From contig CAILLX010000042.1 in assembly GCA_903835185.1 (NCBI GenBank), positions 1-41,608 of the forward strand: DNA of 41,608 bases, given 5' to 3'. The notes below the pieces were generated by a model. It had not been told where the DNA came from, did not search any database, and saw nothing but the letters and a program-made list of their open reading frames with translations. The DNA is from an uncultured bacterium. GTDB lineage: Bacteria; Cyanobacteriota; Vampirovibrionia; Obscuribacterales; Obscuribacteraceae. Shown here piece by piece: positions 1-8,172 of the stretch. The stretch's first letter is position 1; each line of letters opens with the position of its first letter. The translations under genes and the position numbers were made by a program.

Positions 1-2
1 AC

Positions 3-104
3 GGCACTCTGCGCTGGCTCGACCTGTTCGGCGTCAGTAACGTCAGCTTGAATTCAGATGGACATGCCAGACTGAAACCATGGTCATTAAAGCGGCAAAT
101 TTAA
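3..104 (+). CDS. 3' end of a gene entering from the left edge (partial, unidentified)
   Basis: An open frame runs from the window edge to a TAA at 102-104, giving 33 residues that include RWLDLFGVSNVSL and a basic end (KPWSLKRQI). The composition is protein-like, but it is too short to assign to a family. The next open stretch (147-596) is in the same frame, so the TAA may instead be a nonsense mutation in one longer decayed gene. Low confidence. Confidence 0.25.
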   Translation, partial: GTLRWLDLFGVSNVSLNSDGHARLKPWSLKRQI

Positions 105-146
105 ACTGTCGCTAGCGGCAAAAAGTCTTGACGCCAGACAACACCT

Positions 147-596
147 TTGTCGGGCTGGCACCGCGATGGGTTCCTTTTCACAATCCGCCACTGGTTATAC
201 CGATATTCTGCTGGCTGGCATGTTTGCCTCCCTACGCAGCTCTGTGCCCTGATCGGGTATAGCAAGCGCTCTGATCTCTGTGCATCCCTGGACTTTGCCA
301 TCAGGTTCACGCTTTCGGTAGGGATCATTGTGACCTTGTTCTCCTTGAACTACGATCTGCTGCTTGCGCTTCCGGCGCTGGTGGAGAGTGGCAGTCAGAT
401 CGTAGCCAGGCGATCTACAAAGGTTGTTTCGATTGCATTTACATTCCTGGTGACAGTTACAACGATGCCAATCTATCAGTTTATTCACTATGGATTGTCT
501 TTACGGGGATTCCCGATAAACTGCATATTTGTCGCCATTCTAGCCTACTGCCTGGCTGTTGGTGTCTACGGCGGTGAGCGGGGTAACCCCAGATGA
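147..596 (+). pseudogene. Decayed membrane-protein gene (possible glycosyltransferase C-terminal remnant)
   Basis: The frame codes for about 149 residues and begins at a TTG with no ribosome site. Its second half is strongly hydrophobic (FTLSVGIIVTLFSL, VVSIAFTFLVTV, CIFVAILAYCLAVGV), as expected for three membrane helices. The stretch FSLNYDLLLALPAL resembles the NYDLVLL-type loop in the last helices of DUF2029/GT87-type polyprenol-linked glycosyltransferases; that is memory-based and weak. A plausible peptide in another frame at about 166-252 (YTDILLAGMFASLRSSV) ends where the hydrophobic frame becomes good, which fits a frameshifted remnant. No intact start, ribosome site or partner gene is visible. 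It could also be a genuine short membrane protein. Confidence 0.3.
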
Positions 597-695
597 ATCC
601 CCTGTGCGTTTTTCCGAGCCCTTTTTTGATAACCGGAAGAGTGGTGGTATCGGATTGAAGGACGCACTTGTCCAGACGGTATCTGAAAATGCCTT

Positions 696-2900
696 TCACT
701 GTCCAGTCCGTGCAAAATGGTATCGCAGCCAGCAATACTCATTGAAGGGGCTATCATCCGTAATTCTAATTGAGTTATTGTGATCAAGGATAGTTCTCAG
801 ATCAATGTGATGCATGAGAACAGTATCAATTCCCGCTTTCATTTGCAGCAGTGGATTCTTGCCAGGGCACCATTCCTGAAGATCTTGCTTCGCTGCTTCA
901 GGCAGCCTTGAAATCATCTGGTCTGCTGTTATGTCCTCAATCGGTTGATCGGATGCCAGAAAATGGCACCCCCAGCCCTCCACTGACGTAAATGCCTTTA
1001 CATATGGGAAAGAATCAACGAGTGATCGTGCCACTGCGCTAAGTGTCTTTCCTGACGTTGGGAACCATTGTTGCAGGATTCCCCCTGACTTCAAATGTTT
1101 TTTGAGCAATTTGTAGAAGTCTTCGGAATAAAGAAGGCTCGAACCAGCAGCCTCAATTGGAGGTGGAGGATCTATAGTGATGACATCAAATCTATTCTTT
1201 GTTCTTTCAAAGAAACGTCTCCCATCATCGATTATGATTCTTCCATTCGGATTCTGCAAGACGGTTTTTGCATCGTCACAGTAGTAGTCAAAGGCGTCCC
1301 TTACACTTGGTACTAATTCAATTGCAGTTGCATGAATTCCCCAGCTCAGTAGAGAGCGATAAGTAGTCCCCATGCCAAAGCAGATCAGCAGCGCCGACTC
1401 AGGGCGTTTTCTGTGAAAGGCAAGAGGCAAATGTGCCATGTATTTGGTAATCGGAGTCAGAACTGTCATTCCAACACCATTAACAAGTAAAACTTTCTTC
1501 ATGCCGTCGCCATAAGACACCACCGTTGCTGCGTAATCCCTTCGTACAATAGTCCTGCCTGCTCCTGTGTTCAGCCCTTCTTCCCAATCACGACCGCAGA
1601 TAGCTCCGCACAGCAAAAGAGCAGTTATTGTGACAGAACTAATCTGAACCGGTCTTGTGAGTTTCATGAAGACATACGAACCAAGCACCAGAAGAGGTGC
1701 AGTAAGAATGACAAGCGACAGCCGGGCACCCAGAACCGGTAGAAGCGCATAGCCAGCCAGCAGTGGTCCAACAATACAGCCCGCAATATTTACAGCATAA
1801 GCCTTCCCTGCAGTGACCGGGTTTCCCTGCGCAAGGTCATCAATTAAAAGAGGGGTAAGATACCCGAGCGAGCAACAAAAGGGCATAATCGACAGGAGCA
1901 CGAGGTAATCCAGGGGTATATGCATTGCTTGAGTGAGCGGCACCAGTCTGGGATCGCCGATTATCACCGGGATCAGAGCACTAATAGCAGTGACCATCAA
2001 AAGCAGTTCTTTAGATGCGACCGTCTTGCAAGCGCAGCTCCGGCGATAAAGATATGAGCCTGCACAAGTAGCGAGCAGGTATGTTGAAAGCAATATCGCA
2101 AATGAGTAGACTAGCGTTCCAAGAACAACTGTATATGCACGAGTCCACACCACTTCCATAGCCATGGATACAAATCCAGTGGTGAAAAGAACCGCTTGGG
2201 AGAATGCACTTTGCGGCAGGTTCGACTGGACAGGTTCATGGGTTTCAACTTCCATCAATAAACGCTTACGACTACGAGAAACACCCCAGCATATTGCTGC
2301 TACACCAATGAGCAAATTGAGGACCGCAGCCACCGCTAAGGTCATGTGCAATCCAAGCAGCTCTATCAGAACCAAGACAGTAGTCAACGTGCCCAAAACC
2401 GCCCCAGCAACATTGGCCAAATACAAAAGACTGAAACTGCGTTTATCGGTGTCCTCAAACTCCTCTACAAATGCCATAGCAAATGGGAATGTTGTGCCCA
2501 TGGCTGTACTCCATACAAAAATGGAGGCGGCAATGACGATTGCCGAACCGACCAGGTATTGAAGGGAGTTCGATTCACCGGTCAGTAGCAACATTGAATT
2601 ACCAATTGCAAAACAGGCTGGGACTCCAAAAGCGCCCAGTCCAATTATTAATTCTGTCAATCCGTAGAAAATGATGGCTGACAAGCCGGTCTTGTTCCGT
2701 AGCGGGCCAATGCACCGCCCCCCCAACCAAGAACCAAGACCCAGTCCGAGCATGAAAACAGATACAATAACGGACACAACCGGAGTGATAACTCCAAACG
2801 ATGCCAATCCGAGACGCAACCAAACTGTTTGGTAGAGAAGACCACAAAAGCCGGACACAAAGAATAGTACGAACAGAATTTTGCTGCGGTGAGATTTCAT
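696..2900 (-). CDS. Membrane-embedded spermidine-synthase-like protein (fused MFS-like/spermidine synthase)
   Basis: About 734 residues. The N-terminal two thirds are a dense series of membrane helices, starting with ILFVLFFVSGFCGLLYQ and a helix-GLGLGSWLGG pattern typical of the fused MFS/spermidine synthase family. The last ~250 residues form a Rossmann methyltransferase-like domain with ALLICFGMGT (nucleotide-binding glycine loop), AIELVPSV (acidic residue after strand 2), IIIDDGRRFF and VITIDPPPP. In this family the soluble domain resembles polyamine aminopropyltransferases, but the substrate is usually unproven, so aminopropyl transfer is inference. The ATG at 2900 is preferred over the GTG one codon upstream because GGGAGG (2905-2910 on the reverse strand) is then 4-5 bases away rather than 1-2. 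A sigma-70-like promoter lies at 3152-3179. No other polyamine gene is nearby. Confidence 0.85.
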   Translation of the reverse strand: MKSHRSKILFVLFFVSGFCGLLYQTVWLRLGLASFGVITPVVSVIVSVFMLGLGLGSWLGGRCIGPLRNKTGLSAIIFYGLTELIIGLGAFGVPACFAIGNSMLLLTGESNSLQYLVGSAIVIAASIFVWSTAMGTTFPFAMAFVEEFEDTDKRSFSLLYLANVAGAVLGTLTTVLVLIELLGLHMTLAVAAVLNLLIGVAAICWGVSRSRKRLLMEVETHEPVQSNLPQSAFSQAVLFTTGFVSMAMEVVWTRAYTVVLGTLVYSFAILLSTYLLATCAGSYLYRRSCACKTVASKELLLMVTAISALIPVIIGDPRLVPLTQAMHIPLDYLVLLSIMPFCCSLGYLTPLLIDDLAQGNPVTAGKAYAVNIAGCIVGPLLAGYALLPVLGARLSLVILTAPLLVLGSYVFMKLTRPVQISSVTITALLLCGAICGRDWEEGLNTGAGRTIVRRDYAATVVSYGDGMKKVLLVNGVGMTVLTPITKYMAHLPLAFHRKRPESALLICFGMGTTYRSLLSWGIHATAIELVPSVRDAFDYYCDDAKTVLQNPNGRIIIDDGRRFFERTKNRFDVITIDPPPPIEAAGSSLLYSEDFYKLLKKHLKSGGILQQWFPTSGKTLSAVARSLVDSFPYVKAFTSVEGWGCHFLASDQPIEDITADQMISRLPEAAKQDLQEWCPGKNPLLQMKAGIDTVLMHHIDLRTILDHNNSIRITDDSPFNEYCWLRYHFARTGQ

Positions 2901-3125
2901 CACGCCTCCCAGAGCGCCAGCTTAGCTAACTTTCGGCAATTAGAAAACGCGATTTGTCCGAACCCGTATTAGCCTCACCGAAACGGAAAGCACCCCTAAA
3001 CTGGAAACGCTCACAACTACCAGTCCGGAATTGGCGGCTCGAAAAGCAAGTGATTTGACATTCTTGGTGCAATACCATTTTTCGCAAAGCAAAATCGGCT
3101 ACAGTAGTTGCAAGCTGAAGCGACG

Positions 3126-3153
3126 TTGACAACTCGTTTGGCAAAACTTTAAT
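3126..3153 (+). promoter_or_regulatory. Promoter-like sequence reading toward the gluconokinase remnant
   Basis: A perfect -35 hexamer TTGACA (3126-3131) is followed after 16 bases by TTTAAT (3148-3153), five of six matches to the -10 consensus. It points rightwards into a region whose only coding remnant is the gluconokinase fragment at about 3434-3616. It may be the surviving promoter of that gene. Motif match only. Confidence 0.4.
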
Positions 3154-3179
3154 TCTATCAAATCACTCTCGACTGTCAA
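3152..3179 (-). promoter_or_regulatory. Sigma-70-type promoter for the spermidine-synthase-like gene
   Basis: On the minus strand TTGACA (3174-3179) is followed after 16 bases by TAGAAT (3152-3157), five of six matches to the -10 consensus. It would start transcription near 3145 and leave a leader of about 245 bases before the start codon at 2900. The -10 region shares bases with an oppositely directed promoter-like sequence at 3126-3153. Motif match only. Confidence 0.55.
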
Positions 3180-3433
3180 ACAACTCAAGGTGCTTTTCGT
3201 ATTTATGTGGTTGATACATGAGTTGATTATACTGCATGTCTGTCGAGACAAATCACATGCCTATTGGCTTGGCTCCCTGCTTATATCTAGGTCATTACTT
3301 ACTCCCCGTGCGGGTGGAGTCGTAAGCGTTGCAGCAGGGCGACGTGCAAAGGGGATTGCATGAATGCGCATTGACTTTTTGAAAAGCTTCCTTCCCTAGC
3401 GCAATACGCGATAGCAACAGGGAGCCATGGCTA

Positions 3434-3616
3434 GTGGCAATGAGAGCAGCTGTTGAATCCTGGCTTGCCGCCCATTGCCGTATGGTGCTTGCCTGCTCGG
3501 CGCTTAAAGCCAGATATTGTGAGACATTGCTGGCAGACTCCAATGATATGAAGGTTGTCTATCTGAAAGGCAGTTATGAGCAAATTGCCAATAGACTTGC
3601 AGATAGTGATCAGGTT
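3434..3616 (+). pseudogene. Gluconokinase remnant (truncated at both ends)
   Basis: The frame from GTG 3434 encodes VESWLAAHCRMVLACSALK, then ARYCETLL and MKVVYLKGSYEQIANRLADS. These match the central block of bacterial gluconokinases (GntK/IdnK), where the conserved core is ACSALK-RYRD-LR followed by VYLKGS-ELI-RL. An intact gluconokinase is about 165-175 residues, starts with a P-loop (GxSGSGKS) and continues after this block with a GHFMP-LLDSQ-LE segment. Neither end is present: there is no P-loop upstream in any frame, and similarity stops near 3606, just before the convergent stop codon of the triple-AAA protease (3623). The enzyme would have phosphorylated gluconate to 6-phosphogluconate; this fragment cannot. 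Confidence 0.7.
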
Positions 3617-3622
3617 TTGCTG

Positions 3623-6600
3623 CTAACTATTACCGTCAGATGGGCATTTTGGTGCTTCGTTGGTTGTTTTGACAGAGCAGGCTGTGTCGGCGATTGCTTT
3701 CAGGTTAATCACAGGTGGTTTGCCAACTAGCTGGCGCTCTGACAGAGCTTGTATCTCTTGGGCAATATCAGTTCTGCTGCGATGTGGCTCGAGGCACGAG
3801 ACGATATCGGGATAGTAGAGTGTCTCCTTTTCCATAAGGAGATGAGCAAGACGGTCAAGTTCAGGGCGTTTCGTGCTAATCAATGATCTGGCGTTGTCGA
3901 GACAGGAGTCGATTAGATGTTTAATCTCCAGCTCAATCTCTCTTTGCGACTCAGGCGATGGTCCTTTAGCATCGGCATGGTTAGTGGAGCCAAAGCCGGT
4001 GTCTACGTTGAATTTAAAGGTACCCATTCCCAGGTCCCTTATCATTCTTTTGGCAGTAGAGGCAGCGCTTTGTAGGTCGCCTGAAACTCCCGAACAGGTC
4101 TCTTCGAGGACAAGTTCCTCGGCAGCATAGCTGCCCAGAGAGATTTCAATGTCGACCATATACTCATTACGACTCTTGCGTTGATAATCTTCCTTGTCTA
4201 CTCCCCACATATAACCTAAAGCAAAACCGGAAGGGACTATTGTGACCACCTGTATCTTTTGCCGCCTGTTGCGGAAATAACATACAAGTGCATGTCCTGC
4301 TTCATGGTAAGCGATTGCCAGAAGCTCATCTTTGAGAACATGGCGGCTGTATGACATGCCGAAACTAACACGTTGAATAGCCTGAATAAGGTCGCTATGA
4401 GATAGAGCTGTGCGCCCTTCGCGGATTGCTATTAACCCGGCTTCGTTGACAATATTGGCCAGATCGGCGCCGCTCATCATAACTGTCATGCGGGCTACAT
4501 CAAGTGCATTGACCGATTCGTCCAACTTAAGGTCTTTGAGATAGTGTGCAAGTATTGCTTCCCGGCCTTCGAGATTGGGCATCGGAATGGTAATCTGGCG
4601 ATCAAATCTGCCTGGGCGCAAGAGAGCCGTATCGAGCAGGTCGGGATGGTTGCTAGCGCCTATTGTAAGCACTTTGTGCTTGCCAAAACCGTCAAGTTCT
4701 ACGAGCAGTTGGTTGAGAGTTTTGTTGGAGTCCTGGACAGCACCGCCACCATAATCAATGCCGCGCCGGGCTCCTATTGCGTCAATTTCATCTATAAAGA
4801 CGATAGCTGGCTTGCCGCTGCGGCGTGCTTGCTCGTACACTGCTCGCACACGGGTGGCTCCCACGCCTGCCCATTTTGATTGGAAATCACTGCCTGAAAC
4901 AGCGTAAAACGGTACACCTGCTTCATTGGCGATTGCCTTGGCCAGCATGGTTTTTCCAGTGCCTGGTGGACCGACAAGCAGGATGCCTTTTGGCGTCTTT
5001 AGTCCAAACTCGCGCACAGTGTCTGAATGCTGGAGGAGAGCCACTACTTCAGCAGCTTCTGCCTTGGCTTCTTCCATGCCTTTGATGTCTGAAAGACGAA
5101 CGTCTATATCGGCAACACGTGAGAGGTTCATCCCTTCAGTGTTTAACTTGTGTCCAGCTGTGACCGAAATTCTGTCGACTGCAGCTTCAAGATCTGATTC
5201 CTCAACATGAGTCTTGCCACGTCTTACTGCTAGAATTGCTGCCTCATTTACACAAGCAGCAATATCAGCTCCCGAAAAATTGGTTGTCTGTTTGCCAAGT
5301 TTTTCCAGATCTGGCTCTGAGGCAAGTTTGATGCCGCTCAGATATTTTTGAAAGATCTTCCTGCGCGCCGGAGCATCTGGCAGCCCCAGGTAACACTTGC
5401 GGTCAAATCTACCTGAACGCATGAAAGCTGGGTCCAGTTGAGTCTCCATATTTGTAGAGCCGATTGTAATGACATTGCTTCTGCCTACGCCATCAAGCTC
5501 AGTGAGAAACTGGTTTAATGTCTTGTTGTGATCTTGTATTGCACCGCCGCCGGTATCAACACCACGAGAGGCGCCCAACCCATCTATTTCATCAATAAAT
5601 ACTATGGAAGCTGGCGATTTTCTTGCTTGCGAGTAAAGTGCGCGCACCCGGTCGGCACCGACGCCTGCCCACATGCTCTGGAAGTATGCTCCAGATAAGG
5701 CATAAAACGGCACTCCGGCTTCACTGGCAATTGCTTTAGCCAGCATTGTCTTGCCGACACCAGGAGGTCCAATCAGGAGCACGCCTTTGGGTATGCGTGC
5801 ACCAATTTTACGCAGGTCATCCCCGTGCTTGAGGAAGTCGATTATCTCCAGAACATCCTGCTTGACCTCGTCGATGCCGAGGACATCGTCAAGTCTGATA
5901 GAAGCATCAGCAGTGCCATGTTCTATGCCTGAACCAACCATTGAACGCTCTAACCCAACTGATATTCTCGTGAGTGCCTGATCGATTGTTTCTGTTGTCA
6001 CTTTGCCAGGACCACCAGGGCGGCGGGCAATCAGGGCTGACTCGTTTACAACGTTGGCAATCTCGGCCGGAGAATAGTTGACAGTCATCTTCTCCAGTTC
6101 GTCATAATCAATCTTGTCATCGCACAGCACTCTGCTCAGGTAGTACTGGAAAAGCTGTTTACGCTCGGCAGGATCTGGAAGCTGGAAGTAGATGCGCCTG
6201 TCCATACGCCCGGCCCGCATGAGAGCTGGATCAAGAATACTATCGTTGTTGGTGGCTCCAATGACCAGAACGTTGTTGCCTGAGAACCCATCCATCTCTG
6301 TGAGCAACGTATTGAGAGTCATGTTCATATCTGTCTGACCGCCAAAGCCGCGGTCGCCTGTGCGTCTGCCTCCGATGGAGTCAATTTCGTCAATAAAAAG
6401 AATTGCCCGCTCGTGCTTGCGTAGTTTGCGGAAGAGAGTTTTTAACTTGAGGACACCAAGTCCCATGATGAGTCCGCTTAAGCCGGAGGCTTCAACAACA
6501 TAAAAAGGAATGCCTATTTCGTTTGCAATTGCCCTGGCAAAAAGTGTTTTGCCAACACCAGGCGGTCCGACAAAAAGCATCCCTTTGGGTACTTCAGCTC

Positions 6601-6988
6601 CGGAGGCCGCATAGTGATCTGGGTGGACAATCATATCTATGACTTCACGAATCTCTTGCTTGGCCTGAGCATTGCCTACAAGCTCGGCTAGAGTCTTAGG
6701 CGCCTTGGGATTAATTGGTGGTTTTTTGAAAAGAAATGGAAACACCCGCTTCCAGAAGCTTTGTGGTGCTTTGGAATCAGCTCGGGGCGGCAATGGGAAG
6801 ATAATTGAGATGAGTAAATAATACTGAATCAAAATAACCAGTGCTCCAAACAGTGCACTGGAGATGATCGAGACGACAGAGTATTTAAGCAGAGCCGGGA
6901 AGGAGGTAAACGGGTTCCATGATTGTGCCGTCAAAAGAAGAATGAGCGTCCAGACGATGAGAAGTGTCCACTTTGCCCATGGTTTCAT
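3623..6988 (-). CDS. FtsH-type membrane zinc metalloprotease with three tandem AAA+ domains
   Basis: 1121 residues; ordinary FtsH is about 600-700. Two membrane helices (about 7-20 and 37-63) are separated by only ~16 residues, so the usual FtsH periplasmic domain is missing. Three FtsH-type AAA+ modules follow: Walker A at 141-148, 407-414 and 673-680; Walker B DEID from 200, 466 and 733; each has an SRH with paired arginines (GR.DR at 260-264, 526-530, 793-797). The M41 protease domain has HEAGH at 895-899 and the expected third zinc ligand D971, so it should be active. Modules 2 and 3 keep an aromatic pore-loop residue (W440, W706); module 1 has an aliphatic Leu-Ile-Met-Gly stretch (173-176). 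Modules 2 and 3 are most alike, for example in the GGGA.QD.NKTLNQ segment. Expected role: ATP-driven unfolding and degradation of membrane or cytosolic proteins. ATG 6988 has GGGAG 12 bases upstream. It lies 22 bases after a small membrane-protein gene. Confidence 0.93.
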   Translation of the reverse strand: MKPWAKWTLLIVWTLILLLTAQSWNPFTSFPALLKYSVVSIISSALFGALVILIQYYLLISIIFPLPPRADSKAPQSFWKRVFPFLFKKPPINPKAPKTLAELVGNAQAKQEIREVIDMIVHPDHYAASGAEVPKGMLFVGPPGVGKTLFARAIANEIGIPFYVVEASGLSGLIMGLGVLKLKTLFRKLRKHERAILFIDEIDSIGGRRTGDRGFGGQTDMNMTLNTLLTEMDGFSGNNVLVIGATNNDSILDPALMRAGRMDRRIYFQLPDPAERKQLFQYYLSRVLCDDKIDYDELEKMTVNYSPAEIANVVNESALIARRPGGPGKVTTETIDQALTRISVGLERSMVGSGIEHGTADASIRLDDVLGIDEVKQDVLEIIDFLKHGDDLRKIGARIPKGVLLIGPPGVGKTMLAKAIASEAGVPFYALSGAYFQSMWAGVGADRVRALYSQARKSPASIVFIDEIDGLGASRGVDTGGGAIQDHNKTLNQFLTELDGVGRSNVITIGSTNMETQLDPAFMRSGRFDRKCYLGLPDAPARRKIFQKYLSGIKLASEPDLEKLGKQTTNFSGADIAACVNEAAILAVRRGKTHVEESDLEAAVDRISVTAGHKLNTEGMNLSRVADIDVRLSDIKGMEEAKAEAAEVVALLQHSDTVREFGLKTPKGILLVGPPGTGKTMLAKAIANEAGVPFYAVSGSDFQSKWAGVGATRVRAVYEQARRSGKPAIVFIDEIDAIGARRGIDYGGGAVQDSNKTLNQLLVELDGFGKHKVLTIGASNHPDLLDTALLRPGRFDRQITIPMPNLEGREAILAHYLKDLKLDESVNALDVARMTVMMSGADLANIVNEAGLIAIREGRTALSHSDLIQAIQRVSFGMSYSRHVLKDELLAIAYHEAGHALVCYFRNRRQKIQVVTIVPSGFALGYMWGVDKEDYQRKSRNEYMVDIEISLGSYAAEELVLEETCSGVSGDLQSAASTAKRMIRDLGMGTFKFNVDTGFGSTNHADAKGPSPESQREIELEIKHLIDSCLDNARSLISTKRPELDRLAHLLMEKETLYYPDIVSCLEPHRSRTDIAQEIQALSERQLVGKPPVINLKAIADTACSVKTTNEAPKCPSDGNS

Positions 6989-7010
6989 ATGCTTTTTGTT
7001 CTCCCAACTT

Positions 7011-7271
7011 TCAGTTGTTTGCCCCTAAAGGCATATCTATGTTTCGGTCAGCGCTCTTTTCGTTGACCACTGTCATTATCGTTGTCGGGCGAGCGCCGTC
7101 GACATACTGCATCTCACCAATGTTGCCCTCATCTCGCTTCAGCCCCAGGGAAGTTTCTTTGACCTGGTTAACTCCTACTGGCCAGGGATATGGCGACTGT
7201 CCCTCAAATGCTGAATTAAACAGACAACTGAGAATGAGGGCAATGATAAAAGTCGAGATCAATTCCTTCAT
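7011..7271 (-). CDS. Small membrane protein upstream of the triple-AAA protease
   Basis: 86 residues: one N-terminal hydrophobic helix (about 5-19), then a soluble ~65-residue tail that I do not recognise. The N terminus (MKELISTFIIALIL) resembles that of the membrane-anchored thioredoxin encoded at 7481-7999 (MKEVLLSFIFALVV), which supports its being a real gene. The start ATG at 7271 is preceded by GAGGG about 8-12 bases upstream. The gene ends 22 bases before the protease start on the same strand, so the two are probably cotranscribed and the product may be an adaptor or subunit of the protease. That role is inference from position and the shared anchor. Confidence 0.6.
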   Translation of the reverse strand: MKELISTFIIALILSCLFNSAFEGQSPYPWPVGVNQVKETSLGLKRDEGNIGEMQYVDGARPTTIMTVVNEKSADRNIDMPLGANN

Positions 7272-7480
7272 CGGACCACCCTCAGTCTATCTGCCCGCCA
7301 GCACTTCCGGCTCAGTTGCCCTGATTTCTTTCACTTGTAATCATAGCGATATTCTATCTTGAAAAGCCAAGAGAGTTACCCTGGGGCAAGACTGGGAAAT
7401 TCCCTATATAAGCGCTGGGCGGATGTCTGCTCTGCCATGCCTGTGATCATTGGCACCAGTCCTGGCGCGCTCGACGAGAA

Positions 7481-7999
7481 TCACAAAACAAAAGGTTGGA
7501 TGTTCTTGACCAGTTCTTGTTTTGAGGTGTAACCGACAATCATCTTTCTGGCCTGTCCATGATTGAAGAGGATCAATGTCGGCAATCCGCCCTGAGCGTA
7601 CTGGTCACACAGTGTCCTGCTCACGTCAACGTCGACGTGGACCACTTTGAGCCTGCCTGAGTATTCAGAGGATAACTCCTCGAGAACTGGTGCCATCTTC
7701 TTGCAGGGTACGCACCAGCTTGCCCCAAACTCAACAAGCACAGGTCCTTCTGCTTGCAATACGGTGCTCTTGAAAGAAGAGTCGTTTGCTTCTACCAGCT
7801 GCGCTCCGGTCTGTGACGGTTCCTCTGTCGAAGGTCTATCCGTTGACGGGGCGTCATGCTGCGGCTGTGATTCTTGAGTCGGCGTTGTTTGAACAGGACC
7901 GGCGCCTGGTGGCTCGGAATTTGGTGCTGACTGGTTCAGTCCATTAACTATGCTGCCGACAACCAGAGCAAATATAAATGAGAGAAGAACTTCCTTCAT
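7481..7999 (-). CDS. Membrane-anchored thioredoxin-like protein
   Basis: 172 residues. An N-terminal signal-anchor helix (about 4-18) is followed by a Pro/Ser/Gln/Thr-rich linker (about 22-68) and a C-terminal thioredoxin domain (about 70-172). The domain has active site WCVPCKK and the cis-proline segment GGLPTL, so it should be redox active. Whether the domain faces periplasm or cytoplasm is not settled; there is no clear signal-peptidase site, so tethering is likely. The second CxxC residue differs from canonical thioredoxin (V instead of G), which usually changes redox potential. No good ribosome site lies upstream; instead the bases just before the ATG form a 12-base perfect palindrome (8002-8013). 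It is 209 bases upstream of the small membrane-protein gene. Confidence 0.85.
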   Translation of the reverse strand: MKEVLLSFIFALVVGSIVNGLNQSAPNSEPPGAGPVQTTPTQESQPQHDAPSTDRPSTEEPSQTGAQLVEANDSSFKSTVLQAEGPVLVEFGASWCVPCKKMAPVLEELSSEYSGRLKVVHVDVDVSRTLCDQYAQGGLPTLILFNHGQARKMIVGYTSKQELVKNIQPFVL

Positions 8000-8001
8000 T
8001 G

Positions 8002-8037
8002 TGCAGGCCTGCAGACACCCACTGACACAAATCAGTG
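8002..8037 (-). promoter_or_regulatory. Two inverted repeats in the leader of the membrane-anchored thioredoxin gene
   Basis: TGCAGGCCTGCA (8002-8013) is a perfect 12-base palindrome ending two bases before the start codon, where a ribosome site would be expected. A second repeat, CACTGA-6-TCAGTG (8020-8037), lies directly upstream. Together they could be a dimeric regulator's operator or a translation-controlling RNA fold. The function is inferred only from symmetry and position. Confidence 0.4.
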
Positions 8038-8172
8038 TAACCTGAAAGTTGTGCTTGCAGTAATAAATAAAGAGCGCTCAGGCAGAACGATGCTGCGCTC
8101 ATAAGCCAGTGCATAGCTCGTGAGAGCACCACAATAATTAAGCAAGGGACTCCGAAAAGTCCGGCTGCACTC

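Noticed and set aside
2926..3144. 72-codon frame in the leader of the spermidine-synthase-like gene
   Set aside because: It starts at a TTG practically at the predicted transcription start, has no ribosome site and resembles no protein.
7944..8132. 62-codon hydrophobic frame overlapping the membrane thioredoxin start
   Set aside because: No ribosome site, and it overlaps the well-supported thioredoxin anchor in another frame.
8147..8162. Hairpin GGACT-6-AGTCC after trxA as terminator
   Set aside because: The stem is only five bases and no T-run follows on the minus strand.
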